From assembly GCA_019637155.1 (NCBI GenBank), contig JAHBWE010000010.1:340441-404440 (forward strand): a stretch of 64,000 nt of DNA, in the 5' to 3' direction. Shown here one piece after another: positions 29,366 through 37,777 of the stretch; position 1 is the first letter of the stretch, and each line of letters begins with the position of its first letter. The DNA is from Labilithrix sp. (lineage in GTDB: Bacteria; Myxococcota_A; Polyangia; Polyangiales; Polyangiaceae). The notes below the pieces were generated by a model. That model ran no database searches. It saw only the letters and a program-made list of their open reading frames with translations, and had not been told where the DNA came from. The position numbers and the translations under genes are program-made.

Positions 29366-30379
29366 ATGGCGCTCAGGAAGGCTCGCGCAGCGGTCGGTCC
29401 GTCGCCGGAGGTCGAGGCGGTCACGAACGAGCTCCTCGGCAAGGGCAACGCGGTGGACGCGGTCATCGCCGGCGTCTTCGCGGCGTGCGCGCTCTCGCCC
29501 GGCACGCTGCTCGGTCCGGTGCAGCTCCTCGTCGGCGGCGCGGGCGCGGGGCTCCTCGCGGTCGACGGGCGCGTGCGCCAGCCGGGCCTCGGCGCGCCGC
29601 GTCCGCGCGGCTTCCAATCGGCGGAGGAGATCCCGGACGCGGCCCGCGTCGGCGTGCCCTGGCTCCCGGCCGCGATGTCGGTCGCCCTCGCGACGATGGG
29701 GAGCGCGACCTTCCACGCCGTCGTCGCGCCGGCGGTCGCGCTCGCGAAGGGGACCGCGCGCGCCGACGTCCTCGCGCGCATCCAGAGCCGCGGCCAGCGC
29801 GCCTTCGAGGACAAGGCGCTCGGCGGCGAGCTCGTCTACGCGTTCGGGCGCACGAACGGCGGCCTCCTCACGCCGGAGGACCTCGCTTCGGCGCAGCCCG
29901 ACGTGCAGAAGGCGATCCGCGTCGCGCGCGGCGACGCCGGCATCGTCACGGTGCCGTGGGCGCACGTCGAGGACCGGAGGCTCGCGGCGCCGGCGGGCGA
30001 GGTCGACGTCGCCCGCGTGCGCGCCGTCGCGGCGGTGGACCGGAACGCGACGTTCGCGCTCGCGTGCTGGGACGAGGCGACCGACGGCCGCTACCTGGAG
30101 GAGCTCGGCCTCCGCGCGCCGTTCTTCGCGGAGCCCGTCCGCCGCGGCGAGACGCGCGTGAAGCCGGGCGACGTCCGCCCCGCCGCCGCCCCCATCGCGA
30201 TGATCGCCGGCGCGGCCCCGGAGATCGCGTTCGCTTCCTACGGCGCGTCCGACGCCTACGACATGCTCGCGCAGGCGATCGAGGGCTACCTCGAGCGCCG
30301 CGTCATCGACGCCCACGGCGAAGCCCGCCTCGTCGCCCTGACCCACGCCAACCAGACCGCCTCGATCCTCCGAAGCTAA
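29366..30379 (+). CDS. gamma-glutamyltranspeptidase-like protein without the catalytic small subunit
   Basis: 337 residues. Residues 12-75 match the large-subunit start of gamma-glutamyltranspeptidase (NELLGKGNAVDAVIAGVFAACALSP, then a GPVQLLVGG glycine-rich stretch). The N-terminal hydrolase region then follows the Ntn-hydrolase pattern to about residue 190 (GGLLTPEDLASAQPDVQKAI). A typical GGT is about 550 residues and self-cleaves before a Thr in T-T-H-x-S; no such motif is found, and the chain ends at LTHANQTASILRS. No signal peptide is seen. It is probably a divergent paralogue that lost peptidase activity or has a structural role. Confidence 0.7.
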   Translation: MALRKARAAVGPSPEVEAVTNELLGKGNAVDAVIAGVFAACALSPGTLLGPVQLLVGGAGAGLLAVDGRVRQPGLGAPRPRGFQSAEEIPDAARVGVPWLPAAMSVALATMGSATFHAVVAPAVALAKGTARADVLARIQSRGQRAFEDKALGGELVYAFGRTNGGLLTPEDLASAQPDVQKAIRVARGDAGIVTVPWAHVEDRRLAAPAGEVDVARVRAVAAVDRNATFALACWDEATDGRYLEELGLRAPFFAEPVRRGETRVKPGDVRPAAAPIAMIAGAAPEIAFASYGASDAYDMLAQAIEGYLERRVIDAHGEARLVALTHANQTASILRS

Positions 30380-30401
30380 GGCTGGGTCGCACAAACGCCA
30401 A

Positions 30402-30424
30402 AAGCCGCGTCTCGGACGCGGCTT
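30402..30424 (-). terminator. intrinsic terminator downstream of rpmB
   Basis: A perfect 10-bp stem, AAGCCGCGTC / GACGCGGCTT with a 3-base loop, stands between the GGT-like gene and rpmB. On the minus strand it is followed by TTTTGGCG, giving a short U-run. It may also end the plus-strand transcript, where CGAAA follows. Confidence 0.75.
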
Positions 30425-30446
30425 CGAAAGGGCGGCGGGGGCGCGG

Positions 30447-30671
30447 CTAGAGCTTGACGCCGTGGCGCTTCGCGTACGCGAGGACGCCGATCTTGTCGAT
30501 CGTGCGGATGTCGCGCGTCGTCAGCTTGAGCGAGACGAAGCGGTTGAGCTCGGGCACCCAGACGCGGCGCTGCTGGATGTTCACGTTCTGCCAGCGCTTC
30601 GTCTTGATGTTGGAGTGCGAGACGTTCTGCGCCTTGAGCTTGCGCTTACCGGTGATGTCGCTCTTCGCCAT
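30447..30671 (-). CDS. rpmB: 50S ribosomal protein L28
   Basis: 74 residues with the L28 start MAKSDITGKRKLKAQNVSHSN and the conserved RRVWVPELNRFVSLKLTTRDIRTIDKIG core. It binds 23S rRNA in the large subunit. No zinc cysteines are present, so it is the zinc-independent form. The upstream GTG at 30710 would add 13 residues not found in the family. Single gene: rpmG is not adjacent, and the terminator follows 22 bases after the stop. Confidence 0.95.
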   Translation of the reverse strand: MAKSDITGKRKLKAQNVSHSNIKTKRWQNVNIQQRRVWVPELNRFVSLKLTTRDIRTIDKIGVLAYAKRHGVKL

Positions 30672-30713
30672 AACGGCGCGCAAAATGGCTGAAAAGGCGC
30701 ACAGTGTCAAGCG

Positions 30714-31832
30714 CTACGGCGGGGCGACGAAGGCGCCCCCAAGCTCGCTCGCCCCGACGGGGAGCGGCGTCACCGGCGTCCAGCCGGACAGGTCACCAGT
30801 CGCCGGATCGGCCGTGGCGATGAGCACGTCTGTCAAGGACTTGTCATCCCAGCCGCCCGCGATGACGATGCGGGTTCCGTGCGCGGCCACGGCCGCCGTG
30901 CTCACGTACTTCGGGAGCGGCGTGGTGAGCTTCCACGAACCGAGCGTGCCGTCCTGCCCGATCGGCGCGAAGATCACCGCCGCGCGCGCGATCGGCGCGT
31001 CCCAGTCGGCGCCGACGACGTAGAGGAAATTCCCCATGACGACCGCGCGCGGCCAGTAGTTGGTGGCGGGGAGAGGCGTCGTCGCCGTCCACGCGCCGAG
31101 GACGCCGTTCTCGCCGCGCCGCGCCATGAACACGGAGTCCTGATGCTGGCCGTCCTTGTTCTTGCCGCCGACGACGTACGCGAAGCCCGCGCTCGCGGCG
31201 CACCCATGGAGCTGACGCTCCACCGGCAACGACGTCGCGTCCTTCCACTCGAGCGGCGAGCCGCGCCGCGCGGCGCGCACTTTCGCGGTGGGAACGCCAT
31301 CGCTCACGCCACCCGTGACGAGGAGGGTATCGCCCATCGCCGCGGCGCACGCGTTGTATTGATCGGGGTGCGTCGCCTCGATCGTGAGCGAGCCGACGCC
31401 GTCGTCGGTGCGCTTCGAGCTCACGACCTGCGCCGGGTCCAGGACGAAGAACGTGTCGCCCACGGCGGCGAGGCGCGTGTACAGCTTGGCTGGCCTCGGG
31501 AGCGTCGGGCCCGGCCGCCACGGACCGAGACCGCCGTCGGCATGGAGGACGGCGCTGTAGACCGTGTCGAGGTCCTTGTCGCCGATCGAGTCGTAGCCGC
31601 CCGCGACGACGAGCGTGGGCGGCGCGGGCGGTGTCGCCGGCCCGGCCTCGGCGTCCACCGCGTCGCCGTCGCCGCCGTCGGCGATCGGCCCGCCCGGGTC
31701 GGGCGCGTCGCCGGTCGCGTCGGGAGGACCGGCATCGGCGCCGGAGCCGCCGGTGAAGCCGTCGAGGTCCGTGAGGAGACCGCAAGCGGCGAGGGCGAAG
31801 GCGCCGAGGACGAGAGGGAGGAGACGGCTCAT
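30714..31832 (-). CDS. lipoprotein with Kelch-like propeller
   Basis: 372 residues. The signal MSRLLPLVLGAFALAAC ends at lipobox Cys17. Residues 25-75 are a disordered Asp/Gly/Pro linker. The rest has about five repeats with the Kelch pattern of a hydrophobic strand, GG and a W a fixed distance on: LVVAGGYDS, LLVTGGVSDG, AYVVGGKNKDG, LYVVGADWDA, IVIAGGWDDKS, each with a following W-x-PLP-like segment. It is likely a surface propeller for protein or glycan binding. The ATG overlaps the formylglutamate amidohydrolase stop (ATGA). Confidence 0.85.
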   Translation of the reverse strand: MSRLLPLVLGAFALAACGLLTDLDGFTGGSGADAGPPDATGDAPDPGGPIADGGDGDAVDAEAGPATPPAPPTLVVAGGYDSIGDKDLDTVYSAVLHADGGLGPWRPGPTLPRPAKLYTRLAAVGDTFFVLDPAQVVSSKRTDDGVGSLTIEATHPDQYNACAAAMGDTLLVTGGVSDGVPTAKVRAARRGSPLEWKDATSLPVERQLHGCAASAGFAYVVGGKNKDGQHQDSVFMARRGENGVLGAWTATTPLPATNYWPRAVVMGNFLYVVGADWDAPIARAAVIFAPIGQDGTLGSWKLTTPLPKYVSTAAVAAHGTRIVIAGGWDDKSLTDVLIATADPATGDLSGWTPVTPLPVGASELGGAFVAPP

Positions 31833-32647
31833 GCTTTCAATCCTCCAAGCTGCGCGACGAGCTCGCGGCAGAAGGCGCGGACGCGCTCGAAGCCGGCCGT
31901 CTTCTGGAGCGACACCTCATCCATGTAGAGCCGGCGCGCGAGCTCCACCTGGACGACGTGGACGTCGGCCGACGGCCGGCCGTAGTACGCCGTCGTGTAG
32001 CCGCCCTGGTAGGGATCGTCGTGCGCGACGGAGAAGCCCGACGCCCGCGCGTGGCGGTCGACCACCTCGATGAAAGAGGGGGCGGCGCTCGTGCGTCCGC
32101 GCGTGCCGGGGACGACGTCGGCGCGGGCGGTCGGCGCGTCGCCGTTCGGCCCGCGGCCCATGCTCGGCATCGAGTGCGCCGCGACGACGACGGCGTGGCC
32201 GAAGCGGGCGCGCTTGCGATCGATGAGATCGGCGAGCGTCCGGTGGTAGGGCCGGTAGTACGCCTCGAGGCGCCGATCGAGCTCGCGGCGCGAGAGCGGG
32301 GCGTCGAGGACGCGGAAGCCCTCGCTCGTGAGGCGCCACACGATGCCGCGCGTCGCGCGCGCGTTGGCCGGCGCGCCCTCGACCGACTCGGAGTCGACGT
32401 CCTTCTCGCTCCGGTTGAGGTCGACGAGGTAGCGCGAGGTGCGCGCGACGAGCGTGGTCGCGCCGCGGGTGGGGGCGTCTTGGTAGAGCTCGTCGACCCA
32501 GAGGTCGGCGTCGCGCCCGATCGAGCGGGCGGGGGCGGCGAGCGTGGCGAGGGCGACGCCGTCGAGCGTGAGTCCCGCGTGCGGGATCTCGACGATGACG
32601 GGAGTCTCCTCCACGGTCGGTTCGATGACTTCGAACGGCGTCTTCAC
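31829..32647 (-). CDS. N-formylglutamate amidohydrolase family protein (HutG-like)
   Basis: 272 residues from a GTG; no ATG is available. Family motifs: VIVEIPHAGL (the catalytic-metal His), DADLWVDELY, RTSRYLVDLNRSEKD, and HAVVVAAHSMPSMG, with HDDPYQGGYTTAYYG near the C-terminus. HutG hydrolyses N-formyl-L-glutamate in histidine degradation, but no other hut genes are near, and a stand-alone member may act on other formylated or amidated substrates. It follows xerD by 29 bases. Confidence 0.85.
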   Translation of the reverse strand: MKTPFEVIEPTVEETPVIVEIPHAGLTLDGVALATLAAPARSIGRDADLWVDELYQDAPTRGATTLVARTSRYLVDLNRSEKDVDSESVEGAPANARATRGIVWRLTSEGFRVLDAPLSRRELDRRLEAYYRPYHRTLADLIDRKRARFGHAVVVAAHSMPSMGRGPNGDAPTARADVVPGTRGRTSAAPSFIEVVDRHARASGFSVAHDDPYQGGYTTAYYGRPSADVHVVQVELARRLYMDEVSLQKTAGFERVRAFCRELVAQLGGLKA

Positions 32648-32676
32648 GCTGATGATGACGCTATCACTGCTGCGGG

Positions 32677-33564
32677 TCAGGCGCGCGGGTGCGCGCGTTC
32701 GAAGGCGGCGCGGACGTGATCTTGCGCCACGCGCGTGTAGATCTCGGTCGTCCCGAGGTCGGCGTGCCCGAGCATCGCCTGCACCGCGCGGAGGTCGGCG
32801 CCTCCGCGGAGGAGGTGGGTCGCGAAGGAGTGACGGAGCTTGTGCGGGGAGATCGGCGTGACGATCCCGCACGCGCGGGCGTACGCCTTGAGGAGCTTCC
32901 AGAGGCCTTGCCGGGTGAGGCGCGTCCCCCGCGGCGAGAGGAAGAGGTGTTTGTCCTTCGTCGCGCCCTTGTTGAGCGGGCGAACGAGCTCGAGGTACCG
33001 CTCGATGCGCTCGAGCGCCACCTGGCCCACCGGCACCACGCGCCGCTTGCCGCCCTTGCCCAGCGGCGAGACGGTGCCGACGCGCCGATCGAGCTCGCCG
33101 AGGGCGAGGCCGCACAGCTCCGAGACGCGGAGGCCGGAGGCGTACATGAGGTGGATCATCGCGCTGTCGCGGATCCCCTTCGGGCTGTCGTTCGGTGGCG
33201 CGGCGAGGAGGCGGTCGACCTCGTCGTACGAGAGCACGCGCGGGAGCTTCCGCCCGAGCTTCGGCCGCTCGACGAGCTCGCTCGGATCGGCCGCGATCGC
33301 CTTCTCGCGGACGAGGAACTTGAAGAAGCCGCGCACCGCGGAGAGCTGCCGCGCGCTCGAGCGCGCCGATTTCCCGCGCCGGCTGGCGGCGAGGACGAAG
33401 TCGAGCACCTGCGCCGGATCGATCGCCTTCGGGTCGCCCTCGCCGTCGACGTGCTTCGCGAGCTCGCCGAGGTCGCGCGCGTAGGCCTCCAGCGTGTTCC
33501 GCGCGAGCGCGCGCTCGACCCGGAGGTGGTCGAGGTACGCGTCGATCCACGAGAGGACGTCCAC
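32677..33564 (-). CDS. xerD: tyrosine recombinase XerC/XerD
   Basis: 295 residues, GTG start. The core-binding N-terminal SAM-like domain (about 1-95) is followed by the catalytic domain with Arg in YASGLRVSEL, Lys in GKGGKRR, His-x-x-Arg in HKLRHSF, His in LGHADLGTT and Tyr in IYTRV. It resolves chromosome dimers at dif together with its partner. XerC and XerD are not separable by eye; XerD is slightly favoured. It starts 4 bases after trpC, an unusual neighbour, and there is no integron or phage gene here, so it is a housekeeping recombinase. Confidence 0.9.
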   Translation of the reverse strand: MDVLSWIDAYLDHLRVERALARNTLEAYARDLGELAKHVDGEGDPKAIDPAQVLDFVLAASRRGKSARSSARQLSAVRGFFKFLVREKAIAADPSELVERPKLGRKLPRVLSYDEVDRLLAAPPNDSPKGIRDSAMIHLMYASGLRVSELCGLALGELDRRVGTVSPLGKGGKRRVVPVGQVALERIERYLELVRPLNKGATKDKHLFLSPRGTRLTRQGLWKLLKAYARACGIVTPISPHKLRHSFATHLLRGGADLRAVQAMLGHADLGTTEIYTRVAQDHVRAAFERAHPRA

Positions 33565-33568
33565 GCGC

Positions 33569-34351
33569 TCAGCTTACCGTCGCGCCCCGCATCGCGCGAA
33601 GAAGCGGCGCCGGATCGTCGAGCCGCATCAAGGCCTCTCCGATGAGCGCCGCGTCGACCCCGCTCCGCGCCACCGCCGCCACGCCGGCGGCGTCCTTCAG
33701 GCCGGAGAGGTGCAGCTTGATGCATTTTGCAGGTATCTGGGCGAGCACGCGCTCGGCGCGCGCGGCGTCCATCTGCAGCGTGTCGAGGTCGCGCGCGTTG
33801 ACGCCGATCACGGTCGCGTCCGCCGCGAGCGCGGCGGCGAGCTCGGGCTCGTCGACGATCTCGACGAGCGGCTCGAGCCCGCGCGCGCGGGCGTGGCGGA
33901 CGAGCGCGGCGAGGCGCGGCGGCGAGACGATGCGCACGATCAAGAGCACCGCGTCCGCGCCGCACGCCGCGGCCTCGTCGATCTGCCGCTCGTCGAGGAC
34001 GAACTCCTTCGCGAGGACGAGCGCGTCCGGCGCGGCGGCGCGCGTCTCGGCGACGAAAGGCCACCCGCCGTCGAAGAACTTCGCGTCGGCGAGGACGGAG
34101 ATCATCGCCGCGCCGCCGGCGGCGTAGACGCGCGCGCGCGCGGCGACGGTGAGGGCGGTGGAGAGCGCGCCGGCGCTCGGGCTCCGCCGCTTGATCTCGG
34201 TGACGAGCCGCAGCGGCTCGCCGGGCGCACGCCGCAGGCGCGCGAGCACCTCCGCGCCGCGCGGCTCCGCGCGGGCTCGCGGCTCGCGCGCGCGCAGCTC
34301 CGCGATCTCGACGGCCTTCTGCGCGAGGATCGCCTCGAGCACGCCGCTCAT
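33569..34351 (-). CDS. trpC: indole-3-glycerol phosphate synthase
   Basis: 260-residue TIM barrel that closes carboxyphenylamino-deoxyribulose phosphate into indole-3-glycerol phosphate. Signature motifs are VTEIKRRSPSAG (catalytic Lys), ISVLADAKFFDGG, VLAKEFVLDERQI, GVNARDLDTLQ and SGLKDAAGV with LIGEALMR. The ATG overlaps the trpD stop (ATGA). Confidence 0.96.
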   Translation of the reverse strand: MSGVLEAILAQKAVEIAELRAREPRARAEPRGAEVLARLRRAPGEPLRLVTEIKRRSPSAGALSTALTVAARARVYAAGGAAMISVLADAKFFDGGWPFVAETRAAAPDALVLAKEFVLDERQIDEAAACGADAVLLIVRIVSPPRLAALVRHARARGLEPLVEIVDEPELAAALAADATVIGVNARDLDTLQMDAARAERVLAQIPAKCIKLHLSGLKDAAGVAAVARSGVDAALIGEALMRLDDPAPLLRAMRGATVS

Positions 34352-35361
34352 GGGCTCCGGACCGCGGCTCGCCACGCCTCGAGCTTCTCGCGCGCGCGGC
34401 CCTCGTGGATCGCGGTGCGCGCCTCGTCCGTCGCGTCGCGCGGCTTCGCGCCGGTCGCGACGACGAGGGCCGCCGCCGCGTTGAGGACGACCGCGCCGGC
34501 GGCCGGGTGCGCCGCGCCGGAGAGGATCGCCTCGAGCGCCTTCGCGTTCTCGGCCGCGTCGCCGCCGCCGAGGGCGCGGAGATCGACCGGCTCGACGCCG
34601 AAGTCCGCCGGCGTGACGACGCGCTCCTCGACCGCTCCGCCGTCGAGGACGCTCACGCGCGTCGGGGCGGCGGGGGAGACCTCGTCGAGGCCGTCCTCGC
34701 TCCGCACCGCCCACGCGCGCGTGACGCCGAGGCGGCCGAGCGCGGCGGCGACGACCGGGCGGAGCGCGTCGTCGTAGACGCCGACGAGCTGGTGCGTCGC
34801 GCGAGCGGGGTTCACGAGCGGGCCCAGCGCGTTGAAGATCGTGCGGACGCCGAGCTCGCGACGCGCGGCGGCGGCGTGGCGGAGGGCGGGGTGGTGCGCC
34901 GGCGCCATCAGGAACGCGATGCCGGCGTCGCGGAGGACCGCCGCCTGCCGCTCGGGCGCGAGATCGGTCGGGATGCCGAGCGCCTCGAGCACGTCCGCGC
35001 TCCCGCAGCGGCTCGAGACGGAGCGGTTGCCGTGCTTCGCGACGCGCACGCCGCACGCCGCGACGACGACGGCCGCGCCGGTGGAGACGTTGATCGTGTG
35101 CGCGCCGTCGCCGCCGGTGCCGCACGTGTCGAGGACGACCTCGTGCTCGTGCGCGACCGGGGTCATCACCTCGCGGAGCGCCTCGGCGGCGGCGACGATG
35201 ACGTCGGCGCCCTCGCCGCGGAGGCGGAGCGCCGTCGCGAAGGCGCCGATCTGCACCGGGGTCCACGCGCCCGCTAGGATCGCCGCGAAGGCGGCGCGGA
35301 CCTCGGCCGGGCCCAGCGCGCCGCGCTCGATCAGCGCGAAGGTCTCGGCGAAGGTCGTCAT
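34348..35361 (-). CDS. trpD: anthranilate phosphoribosyltransferase
   Basis: 337 residues. It couples anthranilate to phosphoribosyl pyrophosphate. Motifs: DTCGTGGDGAHTINVSTGAA (PRPP loop), KHGNRSVSSRCGSADVLEALG, APAHHPA and FNALGPLVNPA. Both ends overlap the neighbours by ATGA (trpG upstream, trpC downstream). Confidence 0.97.
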   Translation of the reverse strand: MTTFAETFALIERGALGPAEVRAAFAAILAGAWTPVQIGAFATALRLRGEGADVIVAAAEALREVMTPVAHEHEVVLDTCGTGGDGAHTINVSTGAAVVVAACGVRVAKHGNRSVSSRCGSADVLEALGIPTDLAPERQAAVLRDAGIAFLMAPAHHPALRHAAAARRELGVRTIFNALGPLVNPARATHQLVGVYDDALRPVVAAALGRLGVTRAWAVRSEDGLDEVSPAAPTRVSVLDGGAVEERVVTPADFGVEPVDLRALGGGDAAENAKALEAILSGAAHPAAGAVVLNAAAALVVATGAKPRDATDEARTAIHEGRAREKLEAWRAAVRSP

Positions 35362-35930
35362 GCGCGCGCGAGCCGGGCGACCCAGTTCGCGACGAGCTGC
35401 TTGCCGTGCGTAGTCAGGACGCTCTCGGGGTGGAACTGCACGCCCTCGATCGGCTGCGTCTTGTGCGCGAGGCCCATGATCTCGCCCTCCGCCGTCCAGG
35501 CCGTGACCTCGAGGCAGTCGGGGAGGGAGCTCCGCTCGACGAGGAGGGAGTGATAACGCGTCGCCTCGAAGGGCGAGGGGAGGCCCGCGAAGACGCCCTT
35601 GCCCTCGTGGAGGATCGGCGACGTGCGCCCGTGCATCAGGCGCTCGGCGCGGACCACCTTGCCGCCGAAGGCCTGGCCGATCGACTGGTGGCCGAGGCAC
35701 ACGCCGAAGAGCGGGACCTTCGCGTGCGTGATCGCGGCGAGGGACACACCGGCGTCGGACGGCGTGCACGGCCCGGGGGAGACGAGGACCCCGTCCACCG
35801 CCGCCGCCGCGACGGCCGCCGCGTCGACCTCGTCGTTCTTCACCACCCTCGACTCGGCCCCGAGCTCGCCCAGGTACTGGACCAGGTTGAAGGTGAACGA
35901 GTCGTAGTTGTCGATGACGAGCACCCTCAT
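35358..35930 (-). CDS. trpG: anthranilate/aminodeoxychorismate synthase glutamine amidotransferase
   Basis: 190-residue class I glutamine amidotransferase that supplies ammonia to TrpE (or PabB). Catalytic triad: Cys in GVCLGHQSIG, His and Glu in VQFHPES. The start MRVLVIDNYDSFTFNLVQYLG is standard. No trpE lies next to it on either side, so its partner is encoded elsewhere. First gene of the trpG-trpD-trpC-xerD group. Confidence 0.94.
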   Translation of the reverse strand: MRVLVIDNYDSFTFNLVQYLGELGAESRVVKNDEVDAAAVAAAAVDGVLVSPGPCTPSDAGVSLAAITHAKVPLFGVCLGHQSIGQAFGGKVVRAERLMHGRTSPILHEGKGVFAGLPSPFEATRYHSLLVERSSLPDCLEVTAWTAEGEIMGLAHKTQPIEGVQFHPESVLTTHGKQLVANWVARLARA

Positions 35931-35940
35931 CCGGGCCTGA

Positions 35941-35946
35941 ATTGTA
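35941..35946 (-). promoter_or_regulatory. candidate -10 element of the trp operon
   Basis: TACAAT on the minus strand, in an AT-rich stretch (GTTTCAACAAGTGTACAATTC), ends 10 bases before the trpG ATG. If used, the mRNA leader would be only a few bases long and no trp attenuator leader peptide could fit. No convincing -35 is visible. The rest of the 164-base divergent gap (35931-36094) holds no gene. Confidence 0.45.
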
Positions 35947-36094
35947 CACTTGTTGAAACTTTCGCCTGTGGCGAGAGTCCGTCCAAAGTGGAACGTCCGT
36001 CGCGCGTCCAACCGGCCGGCTCCTCCTTAGTTGCGGAGCGGGAGGAAAAAAGATTATCGTGACGCGCGCTTTCACATCCCTCCCTGGGGGCTCG

Positions 36095-37369
36095 ATGGCC
36101 GACGAAAAGAAGCCGAAGATCGATCTCAAGGCACGTCTCGGCAAAGGTGCCGCCGGCGGAGCCACGCCGCCGCCGCCCCAAGCCGGCGGTATGCCCGGCG
36201 GCATGCCCGTGCCGGCGCCCGTCCCCGGCGGCGTCGCGGCGGGCATCGGTCAGACGACCGCAAACCTCGGGCCCGGACCGGCCGGGATCCCCGCGCCGAC
36301 ACCCACCGCGCCGCGCGTCGGGGGAGGCCTGCCGGTTCCGCCCGGCATCCCCGTCGGTCCGCCACCCGCGTTCCAGGCTCCGGGCATCAAGCTCGACCCT
36401 TCGAACCCGCTCGCCGCCGCGATGGCGCCGGCGCATCCGGCGCGCGCGAAGTCGGTGCCGCCGCCGCAGCCGCAGCGCATCGAGGTCGACGAGCTCACGG
36501 TGCAGGAGGCGCGGAAGGGCGCGCGGAAGCAGGGCCTCGTCGCCGGCCTCGTCGTCGGCGTCGTGCTCGGCGCGGTCGGCTACATCGCCGGCGGCGCGCA
36601 AGAGACGAACAAGGGCCGCACGCAGTCCACCGCGCACGCGAAGTCGCTCGCCGCCGACGTGAACACGTCGCGCGAGACGCTGAAGACGATCGCGGACAAG
36701 GTCGAGGCGGGCCGCAACACGCTCGGGCGCGACAAGAAGTTCCCCGACACGCTCGCGAAGGAGCTCGGCGCCCTCAACGTCGACTTCGACGGATCGAAGC
36801 TCGCCGGCGTCCGCTTCAGCGGGTTCAGCACCGAGACGACGTCGGGCCTCATCGAGTACATCACCGGCGTCCAGTCGCTCAACGACCGCCGGAACGCGCT
36901 CATCGGCCTCCTCACGAAGCTGCAGAAGCCGATGACGGAGCAGCTCGCGAACGCGGCCGCGAACAAGCCGCCGCAGGTCACCTTCATCGTCCTCCTCAAC
37001 CGGGACGGCGCGAAGAACCCGTACGCGGTGCTCGCCCCGCTCAAGACGCCGATCGAGCTCACCGCGAACATGCCGGCCGAGTTCACGGCGATCGATCCGA
37101 TCAGCAAGGGCGGCGTCACCGCCCCGAAGGCGACCAGCTTCGACAAGCCCGGCGCGGCGTACGTCGTGCCGCGCTCGATCGAGGCGGCGATGCCGAGCGA
37201 GACGTCGGGCCAGATCGGCCAGCTCGTCAGTCAGCTCACGAACATGATCAACGCGATCCGCGGCGAGCAGCCCGTCCAGGGGCCCGAGGGCGGCTCGGTG
37301 GTGGAGCCCAAGCCGGGCCTCCTCGAGCGCGCCGACCGGCTCGTCACCGGTCTCAACAAGGTTCAGTAG
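36095..37369 (+). CDS. Pro-rich single-pass membrane protein
   Basis: 424 residues. The cytoplasmic start MADEKKPKIDLKARLGKG is followed by a Pro/Gly-rich region (20-125). A membrane helix (GLVAGLVVGVVLGAVGYIAGG) lies near residues 148-168. The periplasmic part (170-424) is partly helical with coiled-coil-like TSRETLKTIADKVEAGRNTLG and ends near a PxxAxxE segment. A start at 36095 is used; an in-frame GTG at 36059 adds twelve residues. No family was recognised. Related designs occur in myxobacterial envelope machinery. Divergent from trpG. Confidence 0.7.
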   Translation: MADEKKPKIDLKARLGKGAAGGATPPPPQAGGMPGGMPVPAPVPGGVAAGIGQTTANLGPGPAGIPAPTPTAPRVGGGLPVPPGIPVGPPPAFQAPGIKLDPSNPLAAAMAPAHPARAKSVPPPQPQRIEVDELTVQEARKGARKQGLVAGLVVGVVLGAVGYIAGGAQETNKGRTQSTAHAKSLAADVNTSRETLKTIADKVEAGRNTLGRDKKFPDTLAKELGALNVDFDGSKLAGVRFSGFSTETTSGLIEYITGVQSLNDRRNALIGLLTKLQKPMTEQLANAAANKPPQVTFIVLLNRDGAKNPYAVLAPLKTPIELTANMPAEFTAIDPISKGGVTAPKATSFDKPGAAYVVPRSIEAAMPSETSGQIGQLVSQLTNMINAIRGEQPVQGPEGGSVVEPKPGLLERADRLVTGLNKVQ

Positions 37370-37748
37370 AAGGGGCGCGGCCCCACGCGAGGTCGCCGTC
37401 GTCGCTCACCGCGGCGCCGACCTCGACGTAGCCGCGCGCGACGAGGGCGGTGCAACGTCGCGTGCGCGCGACCGTCTTCGCGCGCCCGAACACGGCGAGG
37501 ACGCTCCGCGCGAGCGACTTCGGCTCCTCGACCTGGGCCGGGATGACGACCAGGCTCCCGGGATCGAGCTCGTCCGGATCGGGGAGCGCGGCGACGGCGG
37601 ACTCGAGCGACGACGCGTCGGCCTCCGAGAGCACGACGAGCCTCGCGGAGTCGATGTCGGCGGCGGAGAGCGGCGTCGCGGCGGTGCGCGCGCGCACGCC
37701 GACCGCGGGCCGGCTCGCCTTCGGCGCGGGGATACGGTCGCCGCTCAC
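37353..37748 (-). CDS. conserved-looking hypothetical protein, 131 residues
   Basis: GTG start. A Pro/Ala-rich start, then an alpha/beta stretch (LSAADIDSARLVVLSEADASSL, VVIPAQVEEPKSLARSVLAVFGRAKT, TRRCTALVARGYVEVG). The pattern of short strands and helices suggests a small compact domain, but no family was recognised. Its 3' end overlaps the gene at 36095 by 17 bases, tail to tail. It is coupled upstream to CorC through the mini-ORF at 37745. Confidence 0.55.
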   Translation of the reverse strand: MSGDRIPAPKASRPAVGVRARTAATPLSAADIDSARLVVLSEADASSLESAVAALPDPDELDPGSLVVIPAQVEEPKSLARSVLAVFGRAKTVARTRRCTALVARGYVEVGAAVSDDGDLAWGRAPSTEPC

Positions 37749-37777
37749 GGGTCCTCGCTCGTGGGGTCCTCGCTCAT
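37745..37777 (-). other. 10-codon bridging ORF built from a tandem duplication
   Basis: MSEDPTSEDP then stop. Its ATG overlaps the CorC gene's stop (ATGA), and its own stop overlaps the GTG of the next gene (GTGA). A 12-base sequence is repeated with a period of 15 (37749-37760 and 37764-37775), giving the SEDP repeat. It probably only links translation of the two genes. Confidence 0.45.

Noticed and set aside
32677..33564. Considered as an integrase of an integrative element
   Set aside because: Typical XerC/D length and motifs, embedded in a trp operon; no att repeats or phage genes flank it.
36095..37369. Considered as a TonB or AgmX-type energy-coupling protein
   Set aside because: It has the Pro-rich linker and one helix, but the helix comes after the Pro-rich part and no TonB/AgmX C-terminal pattern with paired cysteines is present.
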